Origin: Neobacillus rhizosphaerae
Lineage (GTDB): Bacteria; Bacillota; Bacilli; Bacillales; Cytobacillaceae
Length of the DNA stretch: 64,000 bases
NCBI RefSeq assembly: GCF_937468385.1
Contig: NZ_CALBWS010000002.1
Location: forward strand, 214,419 to 278,418
Direction of reading: 5' to 3'
The notes beneath the pieces were generated by a model. It was not told where the DNA came from, ran no database searches, and saw only the letters and a list, made by a program, of their open reading frames with translations. The position numbers and the translations under genes are program-made. Numbering within the stretch: the first letter of the stretch is position 1; each line of letters opens with the position of its first letter. Positions 17,140 to 27,011 of the stretch are shown piece by piece.

Positions 17140-18555
17140 CTATAAATACTTCCGATGAACCCCTTTACCATCATAGGTAAACAGCATTTTTCTTTCTTCA
17201 ATCATCGATTCAATATGAACGGGTCTCCCCCAGAGCTGCTGGATATATGGCAGTACTTTTTCAAGATATTTAACATCAAGTTCCACCCCTTCATACCAAT
17301 GCTTTAAGTAAAGCTCGCCGTTTTTCATATAGTCACCATCATTGACAGTGATATATGGAAATCCGCCGTTTACTCGCATATTTACAAGCTGGTCGCGGAT
17401 ATGCTCCCACTCTTTATCAACGATTTTATAATCCCGACCTTGTTTCTGGAATAGATACATATCTTCCCTCATCACGAGGTCTTTATTTAAGTAATTCCGC
17501 AAGAATGAAATATCCGATTCTACTTCTCGCACTTCGAACATTTTTTCTCTGCCTGAGTCAGGCTCAACACCTCTACGCTTCATTTCTTCAGTCGGATTAT
17601 TATAGCGTTCTTCAATATCCTCAAAGATTTTAATGCCAAGATAATAAGGGTTTATCCCTGTTTTAGATGGTTGGACAACACCAGCATTCAACTTGGCGAA
17701 GTCAATTGCTTCACCGCTTGTTAAATCCATTTCCCGTAAAATTCGTTGATGCCAATACGATGCCCAGCCTTCGTTCATGATTTTGGTTTCAAGCTGCGGC
17801 CAGAAGTAGAGCATTTCCTCCCGCATCATTGTCAAGATATCGCGCTGCCAGTCCTCAAGCTCCCTGCTGAAGGTTTCAATAAATAACAATAAGTCCTTTT
17901 CAGGCCGTGGTGGAAATTTTCTTTTCTTCGGTTGATTGGTTTCCTTCTTATTCTTCTCGTCTAACCTCCAGAGGTCATCATATGGCGTAGTCATATGGTG
18001 TTCTTCATCTTCAGCTTCTTCATCATCTCCAATCGACCATGCTAATTTTGGCCTCATCAAAGAAGGGTCGATATGCTCATCAATCGCTAATACTGCATCA
18101 AGGAAGGTTTCTACTTCCTTTTTACCGTATTGGATTTCATATTGATGAATTCTCTCCGCTGTTGCCGCCATGCTTTCAACCATGTCTCTCTTTGTGTTTT
18201 GAAAGCGGACGTTATTTTTGAAGAAATCGCAATGAGCTAAAACGTGAGCCACAATGAGTTTGTTTTGAATCAATGTATTAGAGTCTAACAAGAAGGCATA
18301 ACATGGATTTGAGTTAATGACAAGTTCATAAATTTTACTAAGCCCTAAATCATAGTGCAGTTTCATTTTGTGAAATTGCTTTCCAAAGCTCCAATGTGAA
18401 AATCGGGTCGGCATTCCATAGGCTCCGAACGTATAAATGATTTCAGCAGGACAAATTTCATAACGCATTGGGTAGAAATCTAAACCAAAGCCAGTTGCTA
18501 TTTCACTGATTTCACTGATGGCGTATTCAAGTTGATTGCGACCTTCTACATCCAT
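17140..18555 (-). CDS. spoVR: SpoVR family protein
   Basis: 471 residues, full length for the family (about 468 in B. subtilis). SpoVR is needed for normal spore cortex formation; the wider family (E. coli YcgB) is linked to PrkA/YeaG and YhbH/YeaH, both also present in this window at 53976-57293. Family segments include [20 protein letters not shown] near the start, [13 protein letters not shown] (His/Cys) around 130 and WASYWHQRI around 265. An acidic linker (about 178-225) splits two conserved halves. The last 213 codons are duplicated at 11957-12598, so its 3' end may have come in with the adjacent island. Confidence 0.95.
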   Translation of the reverse strand: MDVEGRNQLEYAISEISEIATGFGLDFYPMRYEICPAEIIYTFGAYGMPTRFSHWSFGKQFHKMKLHYDLGLSKIYELVINSNPCYAFLLDSNTLIQNKLIVAHVLAHCDFFKNNVRFQNTKRDMVESMAATAERIHQYEIQYGKKEVETFLDAVLAIDEHIDPSLMRPKLAWSIGDDEEAEDEEHHMTTPYDDLWRLDEKNKKETNQPKKRKFPPRPEKDLLLFIETFSRELEDWQRDILTMMREEMLYFWPQLETKIMNEGWASYWHQRILREMDLTSGEAIDFAKLNAGVVQPSKTGINPYYLGIKIFEDIEERYNNPTEEMKRRGVEPDSGREKMFEVREVESDISFLRNYLNKDLVMREDMYLFQKQGRDYKIVDKEWEHIRDQLVNMRVNGGFPYITVNDGDYMKNGELYLKHWYEGVELDVKYLEKVLPYIQQLWGRPVHIESMIEERKMLFTYDGKGVHRKYL

Positions 18556-18664
18556 TAGCCACTCCCCCTTTACCTCTTACCACAATGTATGAAGTAATGG
18601 TGGGAATGATGAAACAAGATAAAATAAACTGTTTCTATTTTTCCCTAAGCCTAGATTGTTATGA

Positions 18665-19648
18665 TTAATGGGGGATTTTTTTCGCTTCTTTTGCAAGCTT
18701 AAGTCCAACATAGCGATTACGTTTCCATTCCGCTTTAAAGACAGATAAGGGGGGATTCTTTTCGCCAACAAGATAGCTAATTTCAATCGTCATTGCTGGT
18801 CGGTGATAAGTAGTGATAAACCAATCAGTGAAACCACCGCCCATTGAATCTTTAGATGGCTTTGCTAATTTATAACCAGTTAATTTAGCAATTTTTTTAG
18901 CAACCGTTTTATCTCGCTTTAAGTATTTTCCGTTTTTAAAGTTCCAAAAAATCTCTCTTCCTGCTGTATGATAAGCGATTGCTATCGAAGGGTTTACCTC
19001 ACTAATAAATTTCGTTAAGGCAATGACTTCCTTTGATTCAAGAGGTTTTTTCCCCTTATAAAATTTATTGGATGGGGTTGATGGTTCTTTATCAAGAGCT
19101 CCCCAGCCGGCCGGATATTGCCGATTTAAATCAACTCCCATTCCATTGGCTTTCCAACCTTCAAAATTATCCAATTGGTCATTCATAAACAATAATCGTT
19201 CTTGATGCTCAATCGGAAAGCTTTTAATGTTATTTTGTTGAATGGCCACACCATCCGGATTTAACATTGGTACAAACCAAATCGAAACATCATTAAGGAT
19301 ATTTGTGGATTTAGCCCCGAATTTCTTCTTCTCTTGATAAGCATCAGCATAAGACTCAAGCATTTTCATCAGTACCATACTCGTAAGCCATTCACGTCCA
19401 TGATGTGAGCCAATTAAAACGATATTTTTCTTCCCATGTCCTAGCTTTACTCCCCAAATTTGTCTTCCAAAATGGCTCGTGCCAATTGATTTTATTTCAA
19501 CTTGCCCTTTATACCTGACCTGAATCTTCTCAAGGTCTTGAACCAGTTGTTCATATGAATACGGTTTATCAGCTTCAACGGCTTTTGCTTGTGCAACTGT
19601 TTCAAATGGTAGGAATACAATCAAAACAATCCATAAAATTTTCGCCAT
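18665..19648 (-). CDS. secreted M14 family zinc carboxypeptidase
   Basis: 327 residues with an N-terminal signal peptide (hydrophobic 4-16, cleavage near AQAKA). Zinc ligands are recognisable: HHGREW (His and Glu, about 77-82) and the later His of IAYHTAGREI (about 225). The catalytic Glu lies in MTIEISYL (about 290). M14C relatives in Bacillus are gamma-D-glutamyl-diamino acid peptidases acting on cell wall or spore peptides; that substrate is an inference. GGAGG precedes the ATG. It lies upstream of spoVR on the same strand with about 110 bases between. Confidence 0.88.
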   Translation of the reverse strand: MAKILWIVLIVFLPFETVAQAKAVEADKPYSYEQLVQDLEKIQVRYKGQVEIKSIGTSHFGRQIWGVKLGHGKKNIVLIGSHHGREWLTSMVLMKMLESYADAYQEKKKFGAKSTNILNDVSIWFVPMLNPDGVAIQQNNIKSFPIEHQERLLFMNDQLDNFEGWKANGMGVDLNRQYPAGWGALDKEPSTPSNKFYKGKKPLESKEVIALTKFISEVNPSIAIAYHTAGREIFWNFKNGKYLKRDKTVAKKIAKLTGYKLAKPSKDSMGGGFTDWFITTYHRPAMTIEISYLVGEKNPPLSVFKAEWKRNRYVGLKLAKEAKKIPH

Positions 19649-19787
19649 AAAACCTCCACTTTTTTTTAAATTATTCAGGTAAATGTTGAAAACAGCTTGA
19701 AACTTGGTTCTCCAACATTTTCTGTGAAAGTTATCTTCAAAATGTCATACAATAATCTCAACTCCTAATAAGGAGGAGAGAAAACAA

Positions 19788-20042
19788 ATGAATAAGATAG
19801 ATTATGACCGGGCGTTATATTACACCCAGCGTTCCGAATGGGATAATTTGCTGATTTTGATGGTACGGACAAAAGATCATTTTTTGTCGAAAAGAATTGA
19901 ACAATTCCTGCATGCCTACAATTTTGAACGTGATTACACTGTGATTGAAACGAAACTCTATAACCTGCTTCGTTACATCGACCATGCTAACGAAACCGTC
20001 GAACCTGATGCAAATGGGTTACCGATGTATAGTCTTTCCTGA
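19788..20042 (+). CDS. yhdB: YhdB family small protein
   Basis: 84 residues, soluble, with conserved ALYYTQRSEWDNLLILMVRT near the N-terminus as in B. subtilis YhdB, a protein of unknown function encoded near spoVR there as well. AAGGAGGAG precedes the ATG. Convergent with the SDR gene and sharing its terminator. Confidence 0.8.
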   Translation: MNKIDYDRALYYTQRSEWDNLLILMVRTKDHFLSKRIEQFLHAYNFERDYTVIETKLYNLLRYIDHANETVEPDANGLPMYSLS

Positions 20043-20107
20043 AAATACAAGTGGATACAGAATTCGTTGAGAAAAATTTTTACAACCGGGCCAAAGAATT
20101 CCACCAA

Positions 20108-20138
20108 AAAACGGCTTTCCTTGTTGGAAAGCCGTTTA
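20108..20138. terminator. Bidirectional terminator between yhdB and the SDR gene
   Basis: Stem AAACGGCTTTCC/GGAAAGCCGTTT with a five-base loop. T-rich on both exits, best on the minus strand (six T). Confidence 0.85.
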
Positions 20139-20141
20139 TAT

Positions 20142-20864
20142 TTATGCTATTGGATATTGTTGAGCAAATGGATGTAAGACGATTTCATCAATCAACATAT
20201 GGTTTGGTGCGGACGCCATATAGACAACTGCATTTGCGATATCCTCCACCTTAAGCCAGTCTTTTTTCTCTGGTAAGCCCTGTGTAGATTCTGCAAAATA
20301 AGTATCCACCATTCCGGGATTTATGGTGCCAACTCGAATTCCATAGTCGCGGACTTCTTGTGCTACTGAGCCAGAAAAACCTTGGACTGCATATTTAGTA
20401 GCTGTATAGGCTGCACCATTTGGAATCGTATAGCGGGCAACATCAGATGAAATCGTAATAATCGTTCCGGATTTCCGCTCTTTCATATGTGGAAGCACTG
20501 CCTTTGTAGCAAGGAAAACCCCTTGAACATTAACCTCAAATACCTTCTTCCACTCTTCAAGAGTAACTTCTTCGGTTAGTTTAAAAAAGCCAACACCTGC
20601 ATTGTTGACAAGAAGATTGACCGAGCCATAGGTAGCAATTGTTTTCCTAACTACCTCCTCCATGTCCTCTTCTTTCGAAACATCCGCTTGAACTGGGAGA
20701 ATATTGGTATAACCCATTTTCTTTAATTCATTTGCCGTTTCAGATATTTGTGAAGAACTGCCGACAATCGTTAATTTCATCCCTTGTTCTGCAAGTTTTG
20801 TGGCAATTTCCCTGCCGATGCCACGTGATGCACCAGTGACAATGGCGGTTTGGTCTTTAAGCAT
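20142..20864 (-). CDS. short-chain dehydrogenase, 3-ketoacyl-ACP reductase-like
   Basis: 240 residues. Classical SDR features: TGASRGIG cofactor motif at 10-17, NNAG at about 90, and catalytic Ser/Tyr/Lys in TISSDVARYT and YTATKYA (about 140-160). The nearest general model is the FabG-like oxidoreductase used by many annotations; the true substrate is unknown, and the fatty acid gene itself is usually in the fab cluster. GGAAG before ATG. Downstream of pgcA on the same strand with 37 bases between, so probably co-transcribed. Confidence 0.88.
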   Translation of the reverse strand: MLKDQTAIVTGASRGIGREIATKLAEQGMKLTIVGSSSQISETANELKKMGYTNILPVQADVSKEEDMEEVVRKTIATYGSVNLLVNNAGVGFFKLTEEVTLEEWKKVFEVNVQGVFLATKAVLPHMKERKSGTIITISSDVARYTIPNGAAYTATKYAVQGFSGSVAQEVRDYGIRVGTINPGMVDTYFAESTQGLPEKKDWLKVEDIANAVVYMASAPNHMLIDEIVLHPFAQQYPIA

Positions 20865-20900
20865 ATAATTCTTCCTTTCACGATGAAATCCTATGATGAA

Positions 20901-22646
20901 TTATTTATTTTCTTGAAGGAGTTTTATTTTTTGGTCCACAAGCTCCATAAACGCTTTTTCAATTGCTTGTAGTTTTGATTTACTTTCTTCAAGGCCATGA
21001 CTATTGACCCCAAAGTAGAATTTAACTTTTGGTTCTGTACCAGATGGTCGTAGACATACCCATGTGCCGTCTTCGAAAGTATATTTTAAAACATTCGATT
21101 TTGGTAACTCCATTTTTTCCTCTATATTCTTCGTTACCCGCAGGCTCGTTAAATAATCTTCTTTAGAAGCAGTTTTGAAAGATCCTAGGCTAGTAAGAGG
21201 CTCCTGGCGGAATGAAGCTAAAATGCGTTGAATCATTTCCGCTCCTTGCTTACCTTTTAAGGTTAACGAACGAAGTCCTTCCTGATAATACCCATACTTT
21301 TCAAAAACTTGCATCATCCCTTCATAAAGGGTCATACCTTGTTTTTTATAATAGGCACATACCTCAGTCGCTAAAAGAGCAGCCTGCACGGCATCCTTAT
21401 CACGGGCAAAGTCACCGATTAAATAACCGTAGGACTCTTCGTAACCAAATAAGAAGGTATGATCTCTATTTGCTTCATATTCCTTAATTTTTTCCGCTAT
21501 AAATTTAAATCCAGTTAATACATCTACCGTTTCTAATTGGTAAGCAGAAGCTATTTTTCTGCCTAACTCAGAAGTAACAATTGTTTTTAACACAACTCCA
21601 TTTGCAGGCAAGGTACCTTTTTTCGTTTTCTGTGAAAGAATATAATCCAATAATAACGCACCTGTTTGATTGCCTGTTAGGACCACATATTCTCCCTCAT
21701 GATTAGGAACCGCAATGCCTAGGCGATCTGCATCCGGATCGGTGGCAATTAAAAGATCGGCGCCCACTTTTTTGCCATCGCGAATGGCTAGTTCAAAGGC
21801 AGCATGTTCTTCTGGGTTTGGACTTTTCACCGTCGAAAATTCAGGGTCTGGAAGTTCCTGTTCTTTTACGACCGTTACATTTTGATAGCCTAATTCGGCA
21901 AGGCCCGCACGTACAAGTTTATTCGCCGTTCCATGTAATGGAGTGAAAACAATATTAATATCTGTTTCTTCAGCAAGGCTCAGATTTTCAGAAATGGTCT
22001 TTAATTTTTCAATATATACTTGATCAATGTCTGAACCAATTGTTTTAATTAATCCTAATTCTCTTAACTTCTCCTCACTGTCTACCTCAATTAATAATTC
22101 ATTCTCGATTTCATTTACCTTTGCAATTACTATATCCGCTGCTTTAGGTGGCATTTGCCCGCCATCCGAGCCATAAACTTTATAGCCGTTATATTCCGGT
22201 GGATTATGACTGGCTGTAATAACGATGCCAGAAAATGCATGTAAATATCTTAAAGCAAAGGATAATTCCGGTGTCGGCCTTAGTTCATCAAACACATACG
22301 TTTGAATCCCTTTTGTTGCAAGTGTTTTAGCAGCCTCCAACGCAAATTCCGGTGATTTATGTCGTGAATCATAGGCGATGACAACACCGCGTCGTTTTGC
22401 TTCTCCACCTTGTTCTTCTATGTATGCAGCCAGGCCGGCTGAAGCTTTACGGACAGTATAAATATTCATTCGATTTGTACCCACGCCTATTTCCCCGCGC
22501 ATACCGCCCGTTCCAAATTCCAAGTTTTTATAAAAAGACTCTTCTAACTGCTTTGCATCCTTATTCAACTCTTTTAATTGATTTTTTAATTCCAAATCCA
22601 ATCCATCAAATTCAATCCAGTTATTTGCAACAGCTTTCCAATCCAA
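20901..22646 (-). CDS. pgcA: alpha-phosphoglucomutase
   Basis: 581 residues, as in B. subtilis PgcA (YhxB). It interconverts glucose-6- and glucose-1-phosphate, feeding UDP-glucose for glycolipid and teichoic acid glucosylation. Motifs: phosphoserine loop [13 protein letters not shown] (about 145), metal loop DPDADRLG (about 303), sugar loop GYEES (about 405) and phosphate-binding RPSGTEPK near the C-terminus. The start is TTG at 22646 with AGGAGGGG about nine bases upstream. Followed closely by the SDR gene. Confidence 0.96.
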   Translation of the reverse strand: MDWKAVANNWIEFDGLDLELKNQLKELNKDAKQLEESFYKNLEFGTGGMRGEIGVGTNRMNIYTVRKASAGLAAYIEEQGGEAKRRGVVIAYDSRHKSPEFALEAAKTLATKGIQTYVFDELRPTPELSFALRYLHAFSGIVITASHNPPEYNGYKVYGSDGGQMPPKAADIVIAKVNEIENELLIEVDSEEKLRELGLIKTIGSDIDQVYIEKLKTISENLSLAEETDINIVFTPLHGTANKLVRAGLAELGYQNVTVVKEQELPDPEFSTVKSPNPEEHAAFELAIRDGKKVGADLLIATDPDADRLGIAVPNHEGEYVVLTGNQTGALLLDYILSQKTKKGTLPANGVVLKTIVTSELGRKIASAYQLETVDVLTGFKFIAEKIKEYEANRDHTFLFGYEESYGYLIGDFARDKDAVQAALLATEVCAYYKKQGMTLYEGMMQVFEKYGYYQEGLRSLTLKGKQGAEMIQRILASFRQEPLTSLGSFKTASKEDYLTSLRVTKNIEEKMELPKSNVLKYTFEDGTWVCLRPSGTEPKVKFYFGVNSHGLEESKSKLQAIEKAFMELVDQKIKLLQENK

Positions 22647-22806
22647 TAAGGGTCCCCTCCTATTTCTGTCTACTGTTTATTGTTTCTAAGTTCCGGTTTG
22701 TTACTCCTTTTAAAAACCACTAGAAATAAACTGACATTTTTTGCATTTAAGTGAAACAACTCACATTCTATCATACCTCAAAATGACTCTTATTAAGAGT
22801 AAAAAT

Positions 22807-22834
22807 AGAAAAAAGCCTGTAAAAAACACAGGCT
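22807..22834 (-). terminator. Terminator of yhcU
   Basis: AGCCTGT/ACAGGCT stem, seven-base loop, then TTTTTTC on the minus strand. Confidence 0.8.
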
Positions 22835-22843
22835 GTCGATCTT

Positions 22844-23233
22844 TCATATTATTAGTTCATTGTCTGCTTTTGAATAAATGCTGAGCATCGGATTATTTTT
22901 CATACATGACGCAACAAAAAAGTGTTCAAAATGAAAGGGAAAATATAACCCAAATCCCTTAAGTGTTGCCACATTTTTATTAAATACAGCTGCGTATTGT
23001 TCATCCAACGGAGAGGACTCGAGAATGGATATTAAGGTTTGAATACTCGTCATCACCTGAAAGGCATCTTTTAATGTGTTAATATCTTCAGAAATATGCA
23101 ATACCTTTAACTCTTCAAGCTGACAAATCTCTTCATCATTGAAAAAGAGAGGAAAAATATTGGAATAAATGTATCTCACCAGTCCATTTATTTCTTCTTC
23201 TTGACTTGGTGTCGAGGCAAAAACTATTTTCAC
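22844..23233 (-). CDS. yhcU: DUF5365 family protein (YhcU-like)
   Basis: 129 residues from GTG 23233, chosen because AAAGGTGGG lies six bases upstream; longer in-frame starts run into the divergent yhcT region. The N-terminus KIVFASTPSQEEEI and the NIFPLFFND segment match the YhcU family of unknown function, which neighbours yhcT in B. subtilis too. No signal peptide. Divergent from yhcT with a 111-base gap. Confidence 0.82.
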   Translation of the reverse strand: MKIVFASTPSQEEEINGLVRYIYSNIFPLFFNDEEICQLEELKVLHISEDINTLKDAFQVMTSIQTLISILESSPLDEQYAAVFNKNVATLKGFGLYFPFHFEHFFVASCMKNNPMLSIYSKADNELII

Positions 23234-23344
23234 TTGTAACCCACCTTTGCCATCGCTATTTTCTATCGTAATATATAACATAAGGATAACATATCTAAGT
23301 GTGGATATACGGTGGTAATTAATAGAAACGTGGAAGGTGATTTT

Positions 23345-24268
23345 ATGCTTAAAACAGTGCGAAAGGGCGAGTGGTTTCAAATCATTGTCCCTGAAGAATG
23401 GGAAGGAAAAACAATAGATGAGGTATTTCGTCATGTATGGGAGGCTCCGAAAAAATTAACTCATCTTTTCCGAATGGAGGATAAAGTTCTTGTGGATGGA
23501 AGTCGTGTTAATTGGCATTTACCACTTTCTTCTGGCTCAAAGCTGCAAATCCACTTATTCAATGAAGAGGAACTCCAAGTCATTCCAAATTTTTTTGATA
23601 TTGACATCCTGTTTGAGGATGACCATGTTTTAGTCATCAATAAACCGCCATTTTTGAACACTCATCCAAATGACCCTATGACAGAGAAAAATACTCTTAT
23701 AAATGCCGCTGCTTTTTATTTGCAATCCAAAGGAGAATTGAGAAATATTCGGCAAATCCATCGATTAGACCGGGATACCTCAGGGGCAATCCTGTTTGCA
23801 AAACATCCATTAGCAGGGACTATTTTAGACAAAATGCTCGAAAAACGGGAGATAAAAAGAACCTATATTGCAGCAGTACATGGTCTGCTAAAGCGGAAAA
23901 ATGGGACTATCAATGCGCCAATTGGTCGTGATCGCCATCATGGAACGAAAAGAAGAGTTTCACCATCTGGTCAGCAAGCCGTCACCCAGTATCAAGTGAT
24001 AAAAGAAGATAAAAACAAACAACTCTCGTTTGTAAAATGCTGGCTTGAGACGGGAAGAACCCACCAAATTAGAGTCCATTTGAGCCACCTGGGACACCCT
24101 TTGATTGGAGACACTTTATATGGAGGTCAACCAATTGTGAAAAGGCAGGCACTTCATGCAGCTAAACTTGAATTCAGCCACCCATTCACTCAAGAAAAAG
24201 TAGCATGTCATGCACCATTTACAGATCTATCAGCGATATTTTCAATGATTAATGTGTATAATATATAG
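23345..24268 (+). CDS. yhcT: RluA-family pseudouridine synthase
   Basis: 307 residues from ATG 23345 (GGAAGGTGAT ends just upstream; a more distant in-frame GTG has no such site). N-terminal S4-like part, then the catalytic domain with HRLDRDTSGAILFA, whose Asp is the nucleophile, and the RTHQIRVHL signature about 100 residues later. It isomerises uridine in ribosomal or transfer RNA; the exact target site of YhcT is not established here. Own terminator. Confidence 0.93.
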   Translation: MLKTVRKGEWFQIIVPEEWEGKTIDEVFRHVWEAPKKLTHLFRMEDKVLVDGSRVNWHLPLSSGSKLQIHLFNEEELQVIPNFFDIDILFEDDHVLVINKPPFLNTHPNDPMTEKNTLINAAAFYLQSKGELRNIRQIHRLDRDTSGAILFAKHPLAGTILDKMLEKREIKRTYIAAVHGLLKRKNGTINAPIGRDRHHGTKRRVSPSGQQAVTQYQVIKEDKNKQLSFVKCWLETGRTHQIRVHLSHLGHPLIGDTLYGGQPIVKRQALHAAKLEFSHPFTQEKVACHAPFTDLSAIFSMINVYNI

Positions 24269-24299
24269 AAAAAAGCCTCCCGTGACTGGAAGGCTTTTT
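24269..24299 (+). terminator. Terminator of yhcT
   Basis: AAAAGCCT/AGGCTTTT stem with partial pairing in the loop, ending in TTTTTA. Confidence 0.75.
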
Positions 24300-24327
24300 A
24301 AAATCCATACTGCTATTCACTTTATTT

Positions 24328-24582
24328 TTAATCCGCTTTTCTAAAGGCACGCATTAGGAAACTTACCAGAAGAACCAGTACTGCCGCACCGATGATTGCC
24401 GGAAAAATCGCAAAGTTAGACACTTGAGGCCCCCAGTTTCCTAAAATGGCTGTTCCTAGCCAGGCTCCAACAAAACCAGCAATGATATTACCAATAATAC
24501 CACCCGGAATATTTCTTCCGACAATAAGTCCTGCTAACCAGCCAATAATTCCACCGACAATTAATGACCAAATGAAGCTCAT
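24328..24582 (-). CDS. GlsB/YeaQ/YmgE family stress-response membrane protein
   Basis: 84 residues from the ATG at 24582, favoured by AAAGGAGTG seven bases upstream. Three glycine-rich helices (about 3-20, 26-46, 55-76) with GGIIGWLAG and GIIGNIIAGFVGAWLG, the transglycosylase-associated-protein signature. Function unknown; relatives are stress-induced in several bacteria. Monocistronic. Confidence 0.9.
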   Translation of the reverse strand: MSFIWSLIVGGIIGWLAGLIVGRNIPGGIIGNIIAGFVGAWLGTAILGNWGPQVSNFAIFPAIIGAAVLVLLVSFLMRAFRKAD

Positions 24583-24609
24583 TTTAGAACACTCCTTTTT
24601 AGTATTCAT

Positions 24610-24979
24610 TATTTCACATATTTTTTAACCCTATATCCGAAACCTCAGGCAGTTAAGGAAAGGTTTTTCTCGCTGCCTGTACCTTTAAAATACCCAAAAA
24701 AAATTTTTATACTCATAAAAGTATATAGACTGGTAAATGAACCGGGTTTTTAATTAATATTTCACTCGTCAATTGTCCTTAAAAATCAATCATCTTTACA
24801 TAAATTAATGATTCTAAGCAAAAGTTAAAACTGTATTTCAAATCATAAAAAGTATTTAGAAAATTCTAATGTTAAGTTTTTGTAAATTTAGTATAAATAT
24901 ATTTCTTTTTTCGACATTTTTCAGATAAAATTATTGGGTTGGTGCACAACTTTTGTATGAAAAAATGGAGGTATATCAC
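24610..24979. other. Intergenic region upstream of the phosphate transport genes
   Basis: 370 AT-rich bases between divergent genes. A GTATAAATATA stretch near 24892 may hold the -10 for the downstream operon, but I see no convincing -35 or PhoP direct repeats, and no open reading frame. Confidence 0.45.
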
Positions 24980-25597
24980 ATGGCAATAAAAAAAGTAGAC
25001 AAATTCTCGGCACTTCTCAGAAAAATTTCATCTAACCTTAAAGAAAGTGCTAATTTCTTTACAGAATACAAATTAAAAAATGTTAGTGATTTGAAAATTT
25101 TTTCAGAGAAAATGAAGGAGTATGAAACCACAGGTGATTCATACGTACACGAGGTAATCAAAGAATTGAATGATGCCTTCATTACTCCCATTGAACGTGA
25201 AGATATCCTCCACCTTGCCATGAGCATGGATGATGTGCTTGATGGTCTGGAAGCTAGTGCCGCTTTATTCGAAATGTATTCGATTACGCATGCAGATGAT
25301 TTTATGAAAAAATTTGTTGATAACATTCAAGGTAGTATTCTTGAAATCGATAAGTCAGTTGAATTATTATCCAATAAAAAGTTACCTCAAATTAGAGAAC
25401 ATGCCATAAAAATCAAAGATTTCGAATCAAATTGCGATAATATTTTACGTCAATCTATTAAGCATTTATTTACAATTGAAAAAGATCCAATCCGCATTAT
25501 TCAATACAAAGAAATTTACGAAAATCTTGAGGATATTGCAGATTATTGCCAGACTGTTGCTAATACCCTCGAAACCATTATTATGAAAAATGCCTAA
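24980..25597 (+). CDS. DUF47 family protein, Pit accessory (YkaA-like)
   Basis: 205 residues from ATG 24980, with GGAGG eight bases upstream. All-helical PhoU-like DUF47 domain with conserved charged repeats (ETTGDSYVHEVIKELN, and DFESNCDNILRQ in the mirrored half) that form metal-binding E/DxxxD positions. Encoded 11 bases before the Pit permease, the usual partner. It probably modulates phosphate or metal-phosphate uptake, by analogy with PhoU. Confidence 0.9.
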   Translation: MAIKKVDKFSALLRKISSNLKESANFFTEYKLKNVSDLKIFSEKMKEYETTGDSYVHEVIKELNDAFITPIEREDILHLAMSMDDVLDGLEASAALFEMYSITHADDFMKKFVDNIQGSILEIDKSVELLSNKKLPQIREHAIKIKDFESNCDNILRQSIKHLFTIEKDPIRIIQYKEIYENLEDIADYCQTVANTLETIIMKNA

Positions 25598-25608
25598 GGA
25601 GCAAAATA

Positions 25609-26610
25609 ATGAGCGGTTTATTAATACTAACGATACTAATTGTTGTAGGTGCTCTTGCATTTGATTTTATTAATGGTTTTCATGATACAGCCAATGCAAT
25701 TGCCACCTCTGTTTCAACAAAAGCACTAAAACCTCGCCATGCAATTCTTTTGGCAGCGACTATGAATTTTATTGGAGCAATGACCTTTACCGGGGTAGCA
25801 AAAACAATATCAAAGGATATCGTCGATCCCTTTATGCTCGAACATGGCTCAATCGTCATTCTTGCTGCCTTACTATCAGCTATTGCTTGGAACCTTCTCA
25901 CTTGGTATTACGGCATACCAAGCAGTTCCTCGCACGCACTGATTGGCTCCATTGCCGGGGCAGCCATTGCAGCTGAAGGTTTAAATGTTCTTAACTACAA
26001 AGGATTTACAAAAATAATTGAAGCACTTATTCTTTCACCAATTATCGCTTTCGTTGTCGGCTATATCATTTATAGCATTTTTAAAGTTGTTTTTAAAAAC
26101 TTCAATTTAACGAAAACAAATCGAAATTTCCGCTACATCCAGATTGCTACAGCAGCACTGCAATCTTATTCTCACGGTACCAATGATGCCCAAAAATCTA
26201 TGGGTATTATCACGATGGCATTAATCGCCAATCACTACCTCCCAGCAGGGTCTGATGTGCCATTTTGGGTTCAAGCTTCCTGTGCAATTGCTATGGGATT
26301 AGGTACCTCAATTGGCGGTTGGAAGATAATAAAAACGGTAGGTGGAAAAATCATGAAAATACGCCCAATTAACGGGGTTGCTGCTGATTTAACAGGTGCA
26401 GCCATCATTTTTGGTGCGACCTATATCCATCTGCCAGTTAGTACAACACATGTTATCTCATCAGGAATTTTAGGGGTTGGATCAGCCCACCGTCTTAAAG
26501 GTGTTAAATGGGATACGGCACAACGGATGCTGATTACATGGGTTATTACCCTTCCAATAACAGCTTTATTAGCTGCATTCATTTATTTCATTCTGAATCT
26601 TTTCATTTAA
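25609..26610 (+). CDS. pit: low-affinity inorganic phosphate transporter (Pit)
   Basis: 333 residues, PiT/SLC20 family, about ten helices. The duplicated signature GxNDxAxA appears as GFHDTANAIATSV near 25 and HGTNDAQKSMG near 195, together with GIPSSSSHALIGS in the middle. It imports phosphate (as metal-phosphate) with protons. In an operon with the DUF47 gene; a terminator follows. B. subtilis names the pair ykaA-ykaB. Confidence 0.95.
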   Translation: MSGLLILTILIVVGALAFDFINGFHDTANAIATSVSTKALKPRHAILLAATMNFIGAMTFTGVAKTISKDIVDPFMLEHGSIVILAALLSAIAWNLLTWYYGIPSSSSHALIGSIAGAAIAAEGLNVLNYKGFTKIIEALILSPIIAFVVGYIIYSIFKVVFKNFNLTKTNRNFRYIQIATAALQSYSHGTNDAQKSMGIITMALIANHYLPAGSDVPFWVQASCAIAMGLGTSIGGWKIIKTVGGKIMKIRPINGVAADLTGAAIIFGATYIHLPVSTTHVISSGILGVGSAHRLKGVKWDTAQRMLITWVITLPITALLAAFIYFILNLFI

Positions 26611-26634
26611 TAATCGAAAAATTTATATTTAATT

Positions 26635-26667
26635 AAAAACCATCGGCTATTTTGCCGATGGTTTTTT
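26635..26667 (+). terminator. Terminator of the DUF47-pit operon
   Basis: AACCATCGGC/GCCGATGGTT stem with a six-base loop and six T residues. Confidence 0.9.
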
Positions 26668-26697
26668 AATGGTTAAGAAAGTATTAATATTTTTTCT

Positions 26698-26835
26698 TTA
26701 CCAACCGTCTAGCGCAAGGCACCCTTGCGGTCTGCGAAAGGCTGCAGACAAATCACCGATTTCATCATCTCGTACAACATTGACTTTGATGACCGCATCA
26801 TTTCCGTTTGCGATTTCATACATACTTTTCTCTAC
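26698..26835 (-). pseudogene. remnant of a HAMP-domain signalling protein
   Basis: A 45-codon frame with YEIANGNDAVIKVNVV followed by RDDEIGDLSAAF matches the second half of a HAMP linker domain of sensor kinases or chemoreceptors. Upstream are several stops, and downstream the HAMP homology changes into RRPQGCLALDGW and a stop. Neither the membrane part nor the kinase/MCP part is present, so it is a relic of a lost gene between pit and proI. The identification rests on one motif only. Confidence 0.5.
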
Positions 26836-26971
26836 TATTGGTACTAGTTATTATCTAAAGTGTATTATTAATAGACAAAGGATACAACGCAAAATATGAT
26901 AAAAAATATTGAATGATGGCAGAAAAAGGATTATTATGTCGAATTTTCGGATTTCTTGTATTATTGATAAA

Positions 26972-27001
26972 ATAAAAAAGGATCCATTTTTTAGATCCCT
27001 T
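26972..27001 (-). terminator. Terminator of proI
   Basis: GGGATC/GATCC(T) stem with a loop rich in A, then TTTTTT on the minus strand. Confidence 0.7.
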
Positions 27002-27011
27002 AATTTGTCCA

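Noticed and set aside
20051..20110. Short open frame after yhdB (GTG at 20051)
   Set aside because: No Shine-Dalgarno site, and it runs into the strong bidirectional terminator; yhdB is complete without it.
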